A stretch of 64,000 nt of DNA, from assembly GCF_019104945.1 (NCBI RefSeq), contig NZ_JAHRWW010000011.1, positions 51,604-115,603 of the forward strand. The letters are read 5' to 3'. Numbering within the stretch: the first letter of the stretch is position 1; the number at the start of each line of letters is the position of its first letter. This DNA comes from Thermomonas sp. (GTDB taxonomy: Bacteria; Pseudomonadota; Gammaproteobacteria; Xanthomonadales; Xanthomonadaceae). Under the pieces are notes generated by a model. That model worked only from the letters and a program-made list of their open reading frames with translations. It was not told where the DNA came from and did not search any database. The translations under genes and the position numbers were made by a program. This document shows positions 23,290-32,653 of the stretch, piece by piece.

Positions 23290-24429
23290 CTAGCCACCAA
23301 GCCTGCTATAGCGGCCGTGCGCCGGGGCGACTTTGCCCTCCAGTTCCAATGTGAGCAGCATGGACGAGACCTCCGCTGCGGTCAAACCTGTGCGCGCTAC
23401 CAGTTCATCCATACTGCTGGGGTCGTGCCCCAGTGCCTGCCATAGAACCGCATGCGCTGGATCGTCCTGAAGCCACGCCTGCGGCGGTGTTGCCTTGCCG
23501 CAAGGCGCGCCTTCCAAAGCCGCCAGCGTGCCGCGCAGTGCGCTTGCCAGCGCCTGTACCTGCGGCGCGAGTGCCTCCACTACCTCCTGTGGCTGCTCCA
23601 CCAAACACGCCCCTTCACGCAGCAGACGGTGACAACCGCGCGCCATCGGGTTGTGGATCGAGCCCGGCAATGCGAACACCTCACGCCCCGCATCGGCCGC
23701 TAAACGCGCGGTAATCAATGCGCCCGACTGCTGCGCCGCCTCCACCACCAATGTGGCAAGGCTTAGCCCGGCGAGGATGCGGTTGCGGCTAGGAAAAAAC
23801 TGCTTCAGCGGGCGCGTTCCGGGTGGATGCTCGGAGACCACCGCCCCATGCTGCGCAATTTGCGCGTGCAACAGCCGGTTGCGCGCCGGATACACCACGT
23901 CTGGCCCAGCCCCAATCACCGCGACGGTTGCGCCACCCGCATCCAACGTGGCCGCGTGCGCGGCGGCATCGACCCCGGCCGCCAAACCGCTGGCAATGCA
24001 AAACCCCGCCTGCGCCAGTGCTTCAGAAAATTGCGCGGCATTGGCGCAGCCGCCCGGTGTGGCCGAACGACTGCCCACCACCGCCACCGAGGGCCGCCAT
24101 AGCAGAGCAGGGTCGCCTGCAATGAATAACATCACCGGCGGCGCGGCAATCCGGCGCAGCAGCGGCGGGTAGCTGTCTTCGCGCCAGCCGATCAGGTGAT
24201 GGTTAGCATCCTCCAGCCAGCACAGCCCCTGCGCCAGCGCCGCCGCTTCGGGCTGCTGCACGCGGCGACAGGCCTCTGCACTTAGCCCGTGGCTGGCCCA
24301 GTCGCGCTGGCCTGCCGCACAGGCGGCATCGGCACTGCCGTGGCTATCGAGCAGCCTCCGCAAAAGTGACGCGGGTGCACCGCTATGCAGCAGGCGCAGA
24401 AGGGATTCTTGTTCAGAAGAAACTGGCAT
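23290..24429 (-). CDS. dprA: DNA-processing protein DprA (Smf)
   Basis: DprA binds incoming single-stranded DNA and loads RecA during natural transformation. The product is 379 residues. After an N-terminal helical region it shows the Rossmann-like core: VGSRSATPGG, FCIASGLAAGVDAAAH, FPSRNRILAGLS and ALPGSIHNPMARGCHRLL. A C-terminal winged helix follows (SMDELVARTGLTAAEVSSMLLTLELEG). The ATG at 24429 was chosen over a GTG 33 bases upstream because that GTG would lie inside the terminator hairpin of the preceding gene. The order LysM gene-dprA-topA-tsaC is familiar from xanthomonads. Confidence 0.94.
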   Translation of the reverse strand: MPVSSEQESLLRLLHSGAPASLLRRLLDSHGSADAACAAGQRDWASHGLSAEACRRVQQPEAAALAQGLCWLEDANHHLIGWREDSYPPLLRRIAAPPVMLFIAGDPALLWRPSVAVVGSRSATPGGCANAAQFSEALAQAGFCIASGLAAGVDAAAHAATLDAGGATVAVIGAGPDVVYPARNRLLHAQIAQHGAVVSEHPPGTRPLKQFFPSRNRILAGLSLATLVVEAAQQSGALITARLAADAGREVFALPGSIHNPMARGCHRLLREGACLVEQPQEVVEALAPQVQALASALRGTLAALEGAPCGKATPPQAWLQDDPAHAVLWQALGHDPSSMDELVARTGLTAAEVSSMLLTLELEGKVAPAHGRYSRLGG

Positions 24430-24453
24430 GCCGCCAGCATGATCCAGAAACAA

Positions 24454-24477
24454 CAACGGCACCCTCAGGTGCCGTTG
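24454..24477 (-). terminator. Rho-independent terminator after the LysM gene
   Basis: A 10-base stem (24454-24463 with 24468-24477) closes a 4-base loop. Read on the minus strand it is followed by TTGTTTCT. It lies 30 bases past the LysM gene stop and 25 bases before the dprA start, so it either separates the two units or only attenuates dprA. Confidence 0.75.
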
Positions 24478-24506
24478 CGTTCATGCGTCAGAAAACGCCG
24501 TATGCC

Positions 24507-25700
24507 TCAGTAGGGCGCATCCGGGTGCTTCAGCTCGTAGCCCACCAGTGCGGGCTTCACGCTGCTCATTACCAGCGCATAGCTGACGTTATTGAAGGTG
24601 CGGAACACCATCGCATGGCCAGCGAACTCATCCGGCAGGCGCACTTTATTTTCGTGCAGGGTCAGGCTTTCATCCTTATCCAAACCACCCTTGACGTGAT
24701 CCACCGTTGAGTCGCCGCGCTTCCAGATGGAGAACACGGTGCCATTGTCGATGCCTTCGCGCGCGCCGCCGGAAATGGCGATGACGTTATGCGTGCCCGC
24801 GCTCTTGTAGCCATCGGACACCGCCATGATCGTCAAGCGGCCGTACTTGGCCTGCTGTTTCGGCGGATGCGGGAAGAATTGTAAGTCGTAGGTCTGCGCT
24901 TCCACCGGCAGCAGGCGGTCGCCTACGCGCACGTCGCGGCCTTCCGCGTCCAGCAGCAGGGTGCTGGCCTGAATACCCGCCACTTCGCCACGGGTTATCG
25001 TGCCGGTGGTTTGGGTCATCAGTTCATAACCCAGAATCTCGTTATTTTTGCTCGGAAATACGACATTGCTCCACAGAGTGCCGTCGTCCGGGCCGCGCTT
25101 GCCGCGTGCGTCGAGATCATCGCTTTGGAACAGGTCGCAGCACAGCCCGGCGCGCTCCACCATGCGGTAGCGCTTCTCAGCGCGCACCACGATGTAACGC
25201 TGCCCAGGGGTCACACCCTCTAAGCCACGCACATAGGCCACTTGGCCGCGCGTTGCGCGCAAACGGTTATCTTCCAGCCCGACGACGTAGGGCAGGTCGT
25301 CGATGCTATCGACGATCCGCGTATCTTTCAGGAACGGCTCTACTTCTTTCAGCGGCACTGCGTTGATGGGGCTCGCGTTATTGCGATCGCCCTGTTGCAC
25401 CGCGACGCGATCCAAATGCCCCAAACTGAGTACATCGCCCGGATAGATCCAGTGCGGGTTCTTGATCTGCGGGTTGGCCTGCCAGATTTCCGGCCACAGC
25501 CACGGCTTCTTCAAGAATTTTGCAGAAATATCCCACAGCGTATCGCCACGCTTGACCACGTAGGTCGAGGGGTGATCGCCGCGCATTTCCACTGCGGCCG
25601 CGTATGTTGCGACCGTCAGCAGGGCTGCGGCGAGCATGACGCGCAGCCCGCGCGGACGCGCTGCGGTAGCCCGCGTTTGCTTGGAAACTTGTTCAAGCAT
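24507..25700 (-). CDS. LysM peptidoglycan-binding domain protein
   Basis: This is a 397-residue exported protein. A basic N-terminus and hydrophobic segment (VMLAAALLTVATYAAAV, about residues 21-37) act as signal or anchor. A LysM domain follows at about 46-95 (STYVVKRGDTLWDISAKF, WPEIWQANPQIKNPHWIYPGD). The remaining 300 residues resemble no enzyme I know, although VIAISGGAREGIDNGTVFSI suggests a beta-rich domain. The gene starts a minus-strand group with dprA, topA and tsaC and is divergent from def. GGGGAGA lies 8 bases before the ATG. Its role in the cell wall is inferred from LysM only. Confidence 0.88.
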   Translation of the reverse strand: MLEQVSKQTRATAARPRGLRVMLAAALLTVATYAAAVEMRGDHPSTYVVKRGDTLWDISAKFLKKPWLWPEIWQANPQIKNPHWIYPGDVLSLGHLDRVAVQQGDRNNASPINAVPLKEVEPFLKDTRIVDSIDDLPYVVGLEDNRLRATRGQVAYVRGLEGVTPGQRYIVVRAEKRYRMVERAGLCCDLFQSDDLDARGKRGPDDGTLWSNVVFPSKNNEILGYELMTQTTGTITRGEVAGIQASTLLLDAEGRDVRVGDRLLPVEAQTYDLQFFPHPPKQQAKYGRLTIMAVSDGYKSAGTHNVIAISGGAREGIDNGTVFSIWKRGDSTVDHVKGGLDKDESLTLHENKVRLPDEFAGHAMVFRTFNNVSYALVMSSVKPALVGYELKHPDAPY

Positions 25701-25855
25701 GATTGCTATCTCCCCACCCTATATGGCAAAAATCCCCTGTGACTTGCGCAATATAGCCCACAACCCGTAGGGGCTGGCAAGCATTTGTGCAGCTTGACCG
25801 AGGTACAATTCCCTGCATCTGGCCTCCCAAGGCCGTTTGGCTTCCGGATTTTGCC

Positions 25856-26365
25856 ATGGCTCTGCTTCCTATTCTTGAATTTCCTGACCCGCGTCTGCGC
25901 ACCAAGGCGGCCGATGTTGACCCGGCCGACCTTGCCACACCCGCGTTTCAGACCCTCATCGACGACATGTTCCACACCATGTACGAAGCCCCTGGCATTG
26001 GCCTTGCCGCCAGCCAAGTGGACGTACACAAGCGCTTTATGGTGATTGACGTAACTGAGGAGCATAGTCGGCCACTGGTGTTCGTCAATCCGGTGATTAC
26101 CGCTCGCGACGGCGAACAGGTGTATCAGGAGGGCTGCCTCTCCGTGCCCGGTATTTATGCCGACGTGACCCGCAGCAATACCATTACGGTGGAAGCGCTG
26201 GACCGCCACGGACAGCCATTCAAAATGGATGCCGATGGCCTGCTGGCCGTGTGTATCCAGCACGAGATGGATCATCTTTTGGGCAAGCTGTTTGTGGATT
26301 ATTTAAGCCCACTCAAGCGCGAAATGGTGCGCAAGAAACTGCTGAAAGCCAAGCGCGCGGCCTAA
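25856..26365 (+). CDS. def: Peptide deformylase
   Basis: Def removes the formyl group from the initiator methionine of new proteins. The 169-residue product has all three motifs: GIGLAASQ (47-54), EGCLSVPG with metal ligand Cys94, and QHEMDHLLG with His136, Glu137 and His140. The ATG at 25856 gives the usual [16 protein letters not shown]-terminus; the longer frame adds 23 unrelated residues. It is followed after 6 bases by fmt, so the formylating and deformylating enzymes are made together. Confidence 0.97.
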   Translation: MALLPILEFPDPRLRTKAADVDPADLATPAFQTLIDDMFHTMYEAPGIGLAASQVDVHKRFMVIDVTEEHSRPLVFVNPVITARDGEQVYQEGCLSVPGIYADVTRSNTITVEALDRHGQPFKMDADGLLAVCIQHEMDHLLGKLFVDYLSPLKREMVRKKLLKAKRAA

Positions 26366-26371
26366 ACTTCG

Positions 26372-27289
26372 ATGCGCATCGTTTTTGCTGGCACCCCCGA
26401 GTTCGCCGTCCCCTGCCTACGCGCCGCCTGCGCCAAGGCCGAGGTGGTGGGCGTGTATACCCAGCCCGACCGCCCGGCCGGGCGCGGACGCGGGCTGACG
26501 CCTTCGCCGGTCAAGCTAGAGGCGGTGCAGCGCGGCATTCCGGTGTTTCAGCCGGAAAACTTCCGCAGCGCTGAATCCAAGGCGGCATTACGTGCGCTGA
26601 AACCGGATTTGATGGTGGTGGTGGCCTATGGCCTGCTGCTGCCGCAGTCGGTGCTGGACATCCCCGAACACGGTTGCTGGAACGTGCACGCCTCGCTGCT
26701 GCCGCGCTGGCGCGGCGCGGCACCGATCCAGCGCGCGATCGAAGCTGGCGACCGCGAAACCGGGGTCTGCCTGATGCAGATGGAAAAAGGCCTCGACACC
26801 GGCCCGGTACTGCTGGCGCAGTCGCTGGCCATTGGCCCTGAGGACACCGGCGGTGTGCTGCACGACAAGCTCTCGGAACTCGGCGCGCAAGTGCTGGCCG
26901 ACGGGCTGGGCCTGTTGCGCGCCACCGTGCACCTGCCGCCACACCCTCAGCCCAGCGAAGGCGTGACGTATGCGCATAAGCTGGACAAGGCCGAAGCCAA
27001 GCTCGACTGGTCGCTGCCTGCGCCGCAGCTGGCCAACAAGGTGCGCGCCTTTCACCCTTGGCCGGTGGCCGAGGCCATGCTGGCCGGTGAGCGCGTGCGT
27101 ATCCACGCCGCTCGTGCCTTAGATGAATCCCACAGCGCCGCGCTCGGTAGCGTGCTGCGCGCTGGCCGCGACGGTATCGATATCGCCTGTGGGCAGGGCG
27201 TGCTGCGCCTCGTGCAGTTGCAGCGCGAGGGCGGCAAGCCGATCAGCGCGCAGGATTACCGCAACGCCCGCCGCGACCTTCTGGCATGA
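26372..27289 (+). CDS. fmt: Methionyl-tRNA formyltransferase
   Basis: Fmt transfers a formyl group from 10-formyltetrahydrofolate to Met-tRNA(fMet) for translation initiation. The 305-residue product begins [16 protein letters not shown], as is usual. It contains the catalytic region [20 protein letters not shown] followed by [11 protein letters not shown], and a C-terminal OB-like domain. Its stop overlaps the rsmB start by four bases (ATGA). Confidence 0.97.
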   Translation: MRIVFAGTPEFAVPCLRAACAKAEVVGVYTQPDRPAGRGRGLTPSPVKLEAVQRGIPVFQPENFRSAESKAALRALKPDLMVVVAYGLLLPQSVLDIPEHGCWNVHASLLPRWRGAAPIQRAIEAGDRETGVCLMQMEKGLDTGPVLLAQSLAIGPEDTGGVLHDKLSELGAQVLADGLGLLRATVHLPPHPQPSEGVTYAHKLDKAEAKLDWSLPAPQLANKVRAFHPWPVAEAMLAGERVRIHAARALDESHSAALGSVLRAGRDGIDIACGQGVLRLVQLQREGGKPISAQDYRNARRDLLA

Positions 27290-28581
27290 CCACGGGCAAC
27301 AGCTCCGGCGTCACCACCCGCGTGATCGCCGCGCGTACCCTCGATGACGTGCTGCATCGTGGCCGCTCGCTGAAAGCCGCGCTTGGGCAAGCCCTGCCCA
27401 CCCTGCCCGATAGCCGCGACCGCGCCTTGGTCGAAGCCATTGTTTTGACCGCACTACGCCAGCGTGCGCGCTTCAATCGCGCACTCGACACCTGGCTCAG
27501 CAAGCCGCTGGGCCAACGCGATGGCGACTTGCGCGCCCTGCTGCTGGCGGGTTTTGCGCAGCTGGAACTAGGTCTTCCCGCCCACGCGGCGTTGTCGGAA
27601 ACCGTGGAGGCTGCGCGCGCCATCAAACGCACGCATCAAGCTGGCATGGTCAATGCCCTGCTGCGCCGCGCCCAGCGCGAGGGTGTGCCACCTGCTAGCG
27701 CCAAGGCCGCATGGCCCGCGTGGCTCGCGCAGCAGATCGAGCGCGACTGGCCACAGCAGGCCGAAGCCATTTTCACCGCCAGCGCGCAAACGCCGCCGAT
27801 GTGGCTGCGCGTCAACCCGCGTTGGATCCAGCGCAGCGACTACCTAGCCCTGCTGCACGGTGCAGACATCGCCGCAGAGACTGACCCCTCGCTAGCCGAC
27901 GCACTGTGCCTGCATCAACCCGTACCGACCCAACAACTGCCCGGCTTTGATGCGGGGCTGGTGTCGGTGCAAGACGCTGCCGCGCAGGCGGTAGCCGACG
28001 CCTTCACGCTCGCTCCCGGCGCACGCATCCTTGACGCCTGCGCCGCACCCGGTGGCAAGGCTGCACATCTGGCCGAACGCTTCCCCCACGCCGCGATCAC
28101 CGCGCTCGACGTGGATGCGCGCCGCGTGCGCCGTATGCAGGACAGCTTCACCCGTCTGCGCTTGGAGATTGACGCCCGCTGCGCCGACGCCACCACACCC
28201 AATGCATGGTGGGATGGGACGCCCTTCGACGCCCTCTTGATCGACGCCCCCTGCAGCGCTACCGGCATCGTGCGCCGCCAGCCCGACGTGCTGCTGCACC
28301 GGCGCGAAGACGACATCACCGCGCTCACCATCACTCAAGCGCAACTGCTCGACACACTCTGGCCACTGCTCGCCCCCGGCGGCACGCTGGTGTATGCCAC
28401 GTGCTCCATCTTGCATGCGGAAAACAGGGCGCAGATCGAAGCCTTCTTGGCACGCACACCCGAGGCGCTACTTTCACCGCTCGATGCCCGCTTCGGCCAC
28501 AACACCGGCTTTGGCCACCAGCGTTTACCGGGTGAAGACGGCCGCGACGGGTTTTTCTATGCCCGTTTAAGGAAGCGGTAA
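27286..28581 (+). CDS. rsmB: 16S rRNA (cytosine-967-C5)-methyltransferase
   Basis: RsmB methylates C967 of 16S rRNA. The 431-residue protein has an N-terminal NusB-like helical domain (about 1-140) and a C-terminal SAM methyltransferase domain. SAM-binding [18 protein letters not shown] and the two catalytic cysteines, in [15 protein letters not shown] and [12 protein letters not shown], are visible. It overlaps fmt by four bases and ends the def-fmt-rsmB operon. Confidence 0.96.
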   Translation: MTTGNSSGVTTRVIAARTLDDVLHRGRSLKAALGQALPTLPDSRDRALVEAIVLTALRQRARFNRALDTWLSKPLGQRDGDLRALLLAGFAQLELGLPAHAALSETVEAARAIKRTHQAGMVNALLRRAQREGVPPASAKAAWPAWLAQQIERDWPQQAEAIFTASAQTPPMWLRVNPRWIQRSDYLALLHGADIAAETDPSLADALCLHQPVPTQQLPGFDAGLVSVQDAAAQAVADAFTLAPGARILDACAAPGGKAAHLAERFPHAAITALDVDARRVRRMQDSFTRLRLEIDARCADATTPNAWWDGTPFDALLIDAPCSATGIVRRQPDVLLHRREDDITALTITQAQLLDTLWPLLAPGGTLVYATCSILHAENRAQIEAFLARTPEALLSPLDARFGHNTGFGHQRLPGEDGRDGFFYARLRKR

Positions 28582-28639
28582 CGCCTTGCCCGTATGATGC
28601 GCAGCTAAACCGACTTCACACCCCGAGGCACTTCACTCC

Positions 28640-30550
28640 ATGCTGCGGCTCACGCTTCGCTTCCTGCTTGCCTCATTACTGCTACTCACCTTAAGCCGCC
28701 TCGGCTTTAGCCTATGGCAATGGCCACGCGTGCAGGCCGCAGGCGGGCTATGGCCGGTGCTGCTGGGTGGCTGGCGCATCGACTTAAGCCTGCTCGCCAT
28801 CCTCAGTGCATGGCCGCTACTGCTCTCGCCTTGGCTGGGGCATCGCCCTCTGGCGACCCGCATCGCGTCCTATTGGTTCCGTTTCTGGTGGCTGATCTTG
28901 GTGCTGATGGAAGTGGCCACGCCACAATTCATCATCGAATACGACGCCCGCCCGAACCGGATGTTCGTGGAATACCTCAACCACCCGCACGAAGTTGCAG
29001 CCATGCTCTGGCATGGCTACAAAATCGTACTCGCCGCGGGCAGTGTGGCCATCGGCCTTCTGGGCTGGCTGGGCTGGACGCTGTTCAACGCTGAGCGCCA
29101 AGATCAACGCATCGGCATGCTGTGGCGGTTGCCGCTCACAATCGTCATTTTCCTAGCCGCCTTTCTTGCCGGGCGCGGCACGCTGGCGCACCGTCCGCTC
29201 AACGCCGCCATGGTGGCGGTAGGCAATGACGGCATGGTCAACCAACTGCCGCTCAACTCGCTCTACACACTCGCCGACGCCATCCATCGCATGCAGGACG
29301 AGCGCTCCTCCGCTGCGCTCTACGGCACGATGCCTGAAGCACAGATGCAGGCATTGGTGCGCCACGCCGCCGGGCTAGAAGGCGCACCGTTAGACCCCAA
29401 CCTACCCAGCCTGCACACGCAAACCGCCAGCGCGTACCCAGCGCAGCCACTCAATCTTGTCATCATCGTGGAAGAAAGCCTCGGTGCGCAGTACGTTGGC
29501 AGCCTTGGTGGACGCGGGCTCACCCCGCAGCTCGACGCGCTGGCCAGCGGCGGCTGGTGGTTCGAACGCGTGTATGCCACCGGCACACGCTCGGTACGCG
29601 GGCTTGAAGCCATCAGTACCGGATTTTTGCCCACACCTGCCGAAGCCGTACTCAAACTACCGCGCAGCCAGCAAGGATTTTTCACACTGGCCGAATTACT
29701 GGGCCGCAAGGGTTATCACTCACGCTTCGTGTATGGCGGCGAAGCGCATTTTGACAATATGAAGGGCTTCTTTCTCGGCAACGGTTTTGATGAAGTCATC
29801 GACCTACCGAAGTTCCAAACCAAGCCAGGCTTTATCGGCTCGTGGGGCGCTTCCGACGAAGACATGTTCAACGAGCTGCACGCCCGCCTGATGCAGGGCG
29901 GTACGCAGCCAACGTTTACCATGGCGTTTAGCGTGTCTAACCATACCCCGTGGGAATATCCGCAAGGCCGCATTCAAGCGCAGGGCGAAGCGGCTAGCGT
30001 GGATAACACCGTGCGCTACGCCGACTGGGCTATTGGTGAATTCTTCAAGCGCGCCAAGCAGTCGCCTTACTGGCGCAATACCGTGTTTATGGTGGTGGCC
30101 GATCACGATGCCCGCGTCACCGGCGCCAGCTTGATCCCCGTGCAACATTTTCATATTCCCGCACTGATCTTGGGCGAAGGCATTACGCCGCGCCGCGACA
30201 ACCGCTTAGTGAGCCAAATCGACCTCGCCCCCACCTTGCTTTCGGTGCTGGGCACCAATAGCACGCACCCCATGCTGGGCAGCGATCTCACCCAGCGCAG
30301 CCCCAACCGCGCCATCATGCAATACGGCGATACCTTTGGTTATTTGCAAGGCGATCAACTGTTGATTCTGCAACCGCATACGCCCGCAAAAGAGTTTTTA
30401 TACGACCGTGGCCACGAAACACTGACGCCCACCGCACGCAATCCCGCACTCGCAGAGCTGGCACTTGCGCACGCGCTGTGGCCCAGCTGGGCGTATTTGA
30501 ACGAGCGCTATCGCTTGCCCCCATCAGCCACCGCACGGAAGCAACACTAA
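28640..30550 (+). CDS. LTA synthase/sulfatase-family membrane transferase
   Basis: This 636-residue inner-membrane protein has about five N-terminal membrane segments, ending near residue 180. A large periplasmic alkaline-phosphatase-fold domain follows. The family pattern is present: LNLVIIVEESLGAQYVG with the metal-binding Glu, a Thr nucleophile candidate in YATGTRSVRG, and a metal site in VVADHDAR. Relatives transfer phosphoglycerol or phosphoethanolamine, or hydrolyse sulfate or phosphate esters, on envelope glycans or lipids. The glycosyltransferase gene one base downstream suggests a phospho-decoration of a glycan. The substrate is not known. Confidence 0.85.
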   Translation: MLRLTLRFLLASLLLLTLSRLGFSLWQWPRVQAAGGLWPVLLGGWRIDLSLLAILSAWPLLLSPWLGHRPLATRIASYWFRFWWLILVLMEVATPQFIIEYDARPNRMFVEYLNHPHEVAAMLWHGYKIVLAAGSVAIGLLGWLGWTLFNAERQDQRIGMLWRLPLTIVIFLAAFLAGRGTLAHRPLNAAMVAVGNDGMVNQLPLNSLYTLADAIHRMQDERSSAALYGTMPEAQMQALVRHAAGLEGAPLDPNLPSLHTQTASAYPAQPLNLVIIVEESLGAQYVGSLGGRGLTPQLDALASGGWWFERVYATGTRSVRGLEAISTGFLPTPAEAVLKLPRSQQGFFTLAELLGRKGYHSRFVYGGEAHFDNMKGFFLGNGFDEVIDLPKFQTKPGFIGSWGASDEDMFNELHARLMQGGTQPTFTMAFSVSNHTPWEYPQGRIQAQGEAASVDNTVRYADWAIGEFFKRAKQSPYWRNTVFMVVADHDARVTGASLIPVQHFHIPALILGEGITPRRDNRLVSQIDLAPTLLSVLGTNSTHPMLGSDLTQRSPNRAIMQYGDTFGYLQGDQLLILQPHTPAKEFLYDRGHETLTPTARNPALAELALAHALWPSWAYLNERYRLPPSATARKQH

Positions 30551-30551
30551 A

Positions 30552-31553
30552 ATGGCAAACGCTCCTTGGCTAAGCGTCTTGATCCCGGTTTACAATGTTT
30601 CTGCCTATATCGAAGACTGTGTTCGCTCGGTACTGCAACAAGTCTTACATGACCCCGGTATCGAAATCGTGCTGCTGGATGATGTGGGCAGCGATGATTC
30701 TTGGGCCAAGGTGCAAGCACTGGCAGCGCAGCACCCGCAGCGGCTACGTTTATTGCAGCATGCGCATAACCGCGGGCTTGCCGCCGCGCGCAACACATTG
30801 CTGGCCGAAGCGCAGGGGCGTTATATCTGGTTTTTAGATTCTGACGATATTCTGCTGCCGGGCTCCATCGATGGCCTGCGCGCCGCCGTTAGCTCAGACG
30901 ATCCGGATTTAGTGCTTTGTGATTTCGCCATTGTGCGCGAGCAGCCACGCCTCAGCCACCGCCTGCGTGGTGAGCAGCACCGTCGCACGCATCCTAGCCG
31001 CAGCGAAGCACTTTCGTACGATCGCAATGCGCTCGCCGTTGGCCTTTTAGGGCACCGCCAACTGCACGCTTGGTCGAAGATCGCCAAACGCTCCGTTTGG
31101 CAAGCAGCTCCTTTTCCCGAAGGGCGTTATTTCGAAGACATTCCCACGATCCCAGGCCTGCTGGCCGCTAGCCAGAGCTGGCGCCATATTGCCGCACCGT
31201 GGGTGGGCTACCGCCAGCGCGGCGATAGTATCTTGGCCACGACCACGCCGAAGAAATCACGCGATCTATTGGCCGCACTGCACGATCTTTCCAGTGGCCT
31301 CCGTATGATGGCCAACCGCTTCAATGCGGAAACCCAGATGGCCGCGGATTATTTCTGTCTGCGCACATTCGCCAACCTCGCGCGCAGCACGCCGCATAGC
31401 GATGCCGCACTCGATGCCGAATGCCGCACGGCCATGGCCGCGATCTTTCCGCAAGGTATTGCCCCGGTACTGGCCGACTGTCGCCGCCGCGGCTGGTGGC
31501 TGCGTGCACTGCGCTTACGCAGTGCCCTCGTCAAACGTGGCTGGCTGCAATGA
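30552..31553 (+). CDS. Glycosyltransferase family 2 protein
   Basis: The 333-residue protein has a GT-A fold start (LSVLIPVYNVSAYIEDCVRSV), the nucleotide-sugar region IVLLDDVGSDDSW, and the metal-binding IWFLDSDD motif. The rest is a less conserved acceptor domain ending with a basic segment. The start follows the upstream transferase by one base, and the stop overlaps the next glycosyltransferase start (ATGA). It probably adds a sugar to an envelope polysaccharide; donor and acceptor are unknown. Confidence 0.9.
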   Translation: MANAPWLSVLIPVYNVSAYIEDCVRSVLQQVLHDPGIEIVLLDDVGSDDSWAKVQALAAQHPQRLRLLQHAHNRGLAAARNTLLAEAQGRYIWFLDSDDILLPGSIDGLRAAVSSDDPDLVLCDFAIVREQPRLSHRLRGEQHRRTHPSRSEALSYDRNALAVGLLGHRQLHAWSKIAKRSVWQAAPFPEGRYFEDIPTIPGLLAASQSWRHIAAPWVGYRQRGDSILATTTPKKSRDLLAALHDLSSGLRMMANRFNAETQMAADYFCLRTFANLARSTPHSDAALDAECRTAMAAIFPQGIAPVLADCRRRGWWLRALRLRSALVKRGWLQ

Positions 31554-32653
31554 GTCATCGCCGCGTGCGCGTGCTGCATTTTGTCACCGGCGGTTTTTCC
31601 GGCGGCGCCACGCAGGTGGCGATCCAGCTGGTCAACGCCGCCCGCGACAGTACCCAGATCGAACCGCTGCTGGTGCTACGCCGCAAGCGGCGCACGCCAG
31701 CGGCACGCATCACCGAGCTTGAGCAAGCGGGAGTACCACTGCGCGTGGTGCCGGGCTGGTCACACCTTGCAACGATCGTCGCGCTGGTGAAGCTATGCCG
31801 TGAATTTCAGCCCGATGTGCTGGTGGCGCACGGCTTCTCCGAGCACCTGTGGGGCCGCTACGCGGGCCTGCTCGCGTACGTGCCGCATCTGGTGCACGTT
31901 GAGCACAATACCCGCGAACGCTATACGCGCTGGCGGCGCGCGCAGACGCGCTGGCTGGCCAAACGCACCGATCGCATCGTCGGCTGCTCTGAAGGTGTGC
32001 GGCAAGTGCTTTTAGAGATGGGGATGCCGCCCGAGCGCACCATCGCGATCCCCAACGGCATCCGCCTAGACCTTTTTAGCGATGCAGAAGCGCATCCCTT
32101 TGCCGCACGCATTCCCGGCATCGTGATGGTGGCGCGTTATTCAAAACAAAAAGACCATGCCAGCTTGCTGCACGCGATTGCCTTGCTGCGCCAGCGCGGT
32201 CTTGACGTGCCCCTACAGCTGGCAGGTGGCGGCAAAACGCTGCACCGCAAGCCACTGGAAGCGTTGGCCGAACGCCTGCAGATTCAAGACCTCGTTAGCT
32301 TCTTGGGCGTGGTGCGCGACGTACCGCAGCGCTTGCTGGCCCACCAAATTTGTGTACTTAGTACCCATTACGAAGGCATGCCGCTGGCGCTGCTAGAAGG
32401 CATGGCCGCTGGCTGCGCGGTGGTAGCCAGCGCCGTACCCGGTGTGCGCGAAGTGCTCACCGATGGCGAGGATGGGCTGCTGGTACCAGAGGCCAACCCC
32501 GAGGCGCTGGCCGACGCACTCGAGCGCCTGATACGCCAGCCCGACGCCGCCGCAAAGATGGCCGCCCATGCACGCGCCGCCGCGCTCACTCGGCACAGCC
32601 GCGAGCTGATGCACCAGCGCTACGAGCAGCTATTTCTGGATATCACGCATTAG
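31550..32653 (+). CDS. Glycosyltransferase family 4 protein
   Basis: The 367-residue protein has the GT-B fold of the family. The N-terminal half starts VRVLHFVTGGFSGGATQVA. The C-terminal nucleotide-sugar domain includes VARYSKQKDHASLLHA, the loop LSTHYEGMPLALLEGMAAGCAVVAS and GVREVLTDGEDGLLV, which carries the E-x7-E-like donor site. The ATG at 31550 overlaps the previous stop by four bases; the longer frame is inside the upstream gene. It converges with galE and overlaps its end by four bases. Confidence 0.92.
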   Translation: MSHRRVRVLHFVTGGFSGGATQVAIQLVNAARDSTQIEPLLVLRRKRRTPAARITELEQAGVPLRVVPGWSHLATIVALVKLCREFQPDVLVAHGFSEHLWGRYAGLLAYVPHLVHVEHNTRERYTRWRRAQTRWLAKRTDRIVGCSEGVRQVLLEMGMPPERTIAIPNGIRLDLFSDAEAHPFAARIPGIVMVARYSKQKDHASLLHAIALLRQRGLDVPLQLAGGGKTLHRKPLEALAERLQIQDLVSFLGVVRDVPQRLLAHQICVLSTHYEGMPLALLEGMAAGCAVVASAVPGVREVLTDGEDGLLVPEANPEALADALERLIRQPDAAAKMAAHARAAALTRHSRELMHQRYEQLFLDITH

